From NCBI RefSeq assembly GCF_033958435.1, contig NC_134137.1, positions 238,312,501-238,376,500 of the forward strand: a DNA stretch of 64,000 nt, given 5' to 3'. Numbering within the stretch: the first letter of the stretch is position 1; every line of letters starts with the position of its first letter. The notes beneath the pieces were generated by a model, which saw nothing but the letters and a program-made list of their open reading frames with translations, was not told the origin of the DNA and made no database searches. Source of the stretch: Carettochelys insculpta (taxonomy: Eukaryota > Chordata > Testudines > Carettochelyidae). Of the stretch, positions 63,925 to 64,000 are shown one piece after another. The translations under genes were made by a program, and so were the position numbers.

Positions 63925-64000
63925 AGTATCAGAGTGGTAGCATTGTTAGTCTGTATCCTCAAAAACAAGGGGAAGTCCTGCAGCACGTTATAGACTAACA
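63925..64000. mobile_element. Penelope-derived tail, cut by the window edge
   Basis: AGAGTGGTAGCATTGTTAGTC is followed by GAAGTCCTGCAGCACGTTAT and AGACTAACA, the terminal block and start of the tail. Whether it is a dimer lies outside the window. Confidence 0.7.

Overview
The window is repeat-rich vertebrate DNA with one recognisable single-copy gene. The mix of dispersed families points to a turtle, probably a cryptodire. The evidence is CR1-type LINEs, a Penelope-like element with a GIY-YIG nuclease and hammerhead ribozymes, PIF/Harbinger elements whose ends read GGCTAYGTCTACAC, a LINE whose 3' part encodes a zinc-finger tail, Ty3/Gypsy-like LTRs and worn MIR-type SINEs. The species cannot be fixed by reading alone.

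Gene content. The minus strand from about 57.3 kb down to 41.0 kb carries AKAP4, the sperm fibrous-sheath A-kinase anchor protein. Four coding exons are visible: a 90-nt exon beginning with the start codon, an 80-nt exon, a 2.3-kb exon and a 51-codon last exon, with a poly(A) signal about 150 nt past the stop. The total is about 870 codons, close to the 854 residues of human AKAP4. The introns hold three Penelope-derived hairpins, one single Penelope tail, a CR1 fragment, an LTR, a broken LINE and several Harbinger-type MITEs. A possible exon of an unidentified plus-strand gene lies at 743-919.

Layout. 1-3.7 kb: candidate exon, MIR, three Harbinger-type MITEs. 4.0-6.9 kb: a Penelope-like element inserted as a head-to-head inverted dimer. 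7.1-11.8 kb: CR1 fragment, L2-like remnant and a twin-primed (half-inverted) LINE. 12-20 kb: SINEs, MITEs and an old LINE holding three nested insertions, then a Gypsy gag remnant. 20.5-21.4 kb: an LTR split by a 436-bp palindromic MITE. 21.4-34.8 kb: mostly unassigned DNA with SINEs, a LINE tail, minisatellites and one Penelope hairpin. 34.8-38.9 kb: a degenerate two-gene Harbinger transposon. 39-57.3 kb: AKAP4 and its intronic repeats. 57.4-64 kb: a pogo-like element, a 2-kb CR1 and a long Harbinger-type element nearly identical to one at 15 kb.

The most interesting signal is architectural. At five places Penelope-derived sequence sits as an inverted dimer within a single 8-13 bp target-site duplication, so each palindrome arrived in one event. 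At least three of the four short dimers and the 2.9-kb one are asymmetric in the same way: only one arm carries the terminal block. Several LINE, LTR and MITE insertions are nested cleanly enough to give a relative chronology.
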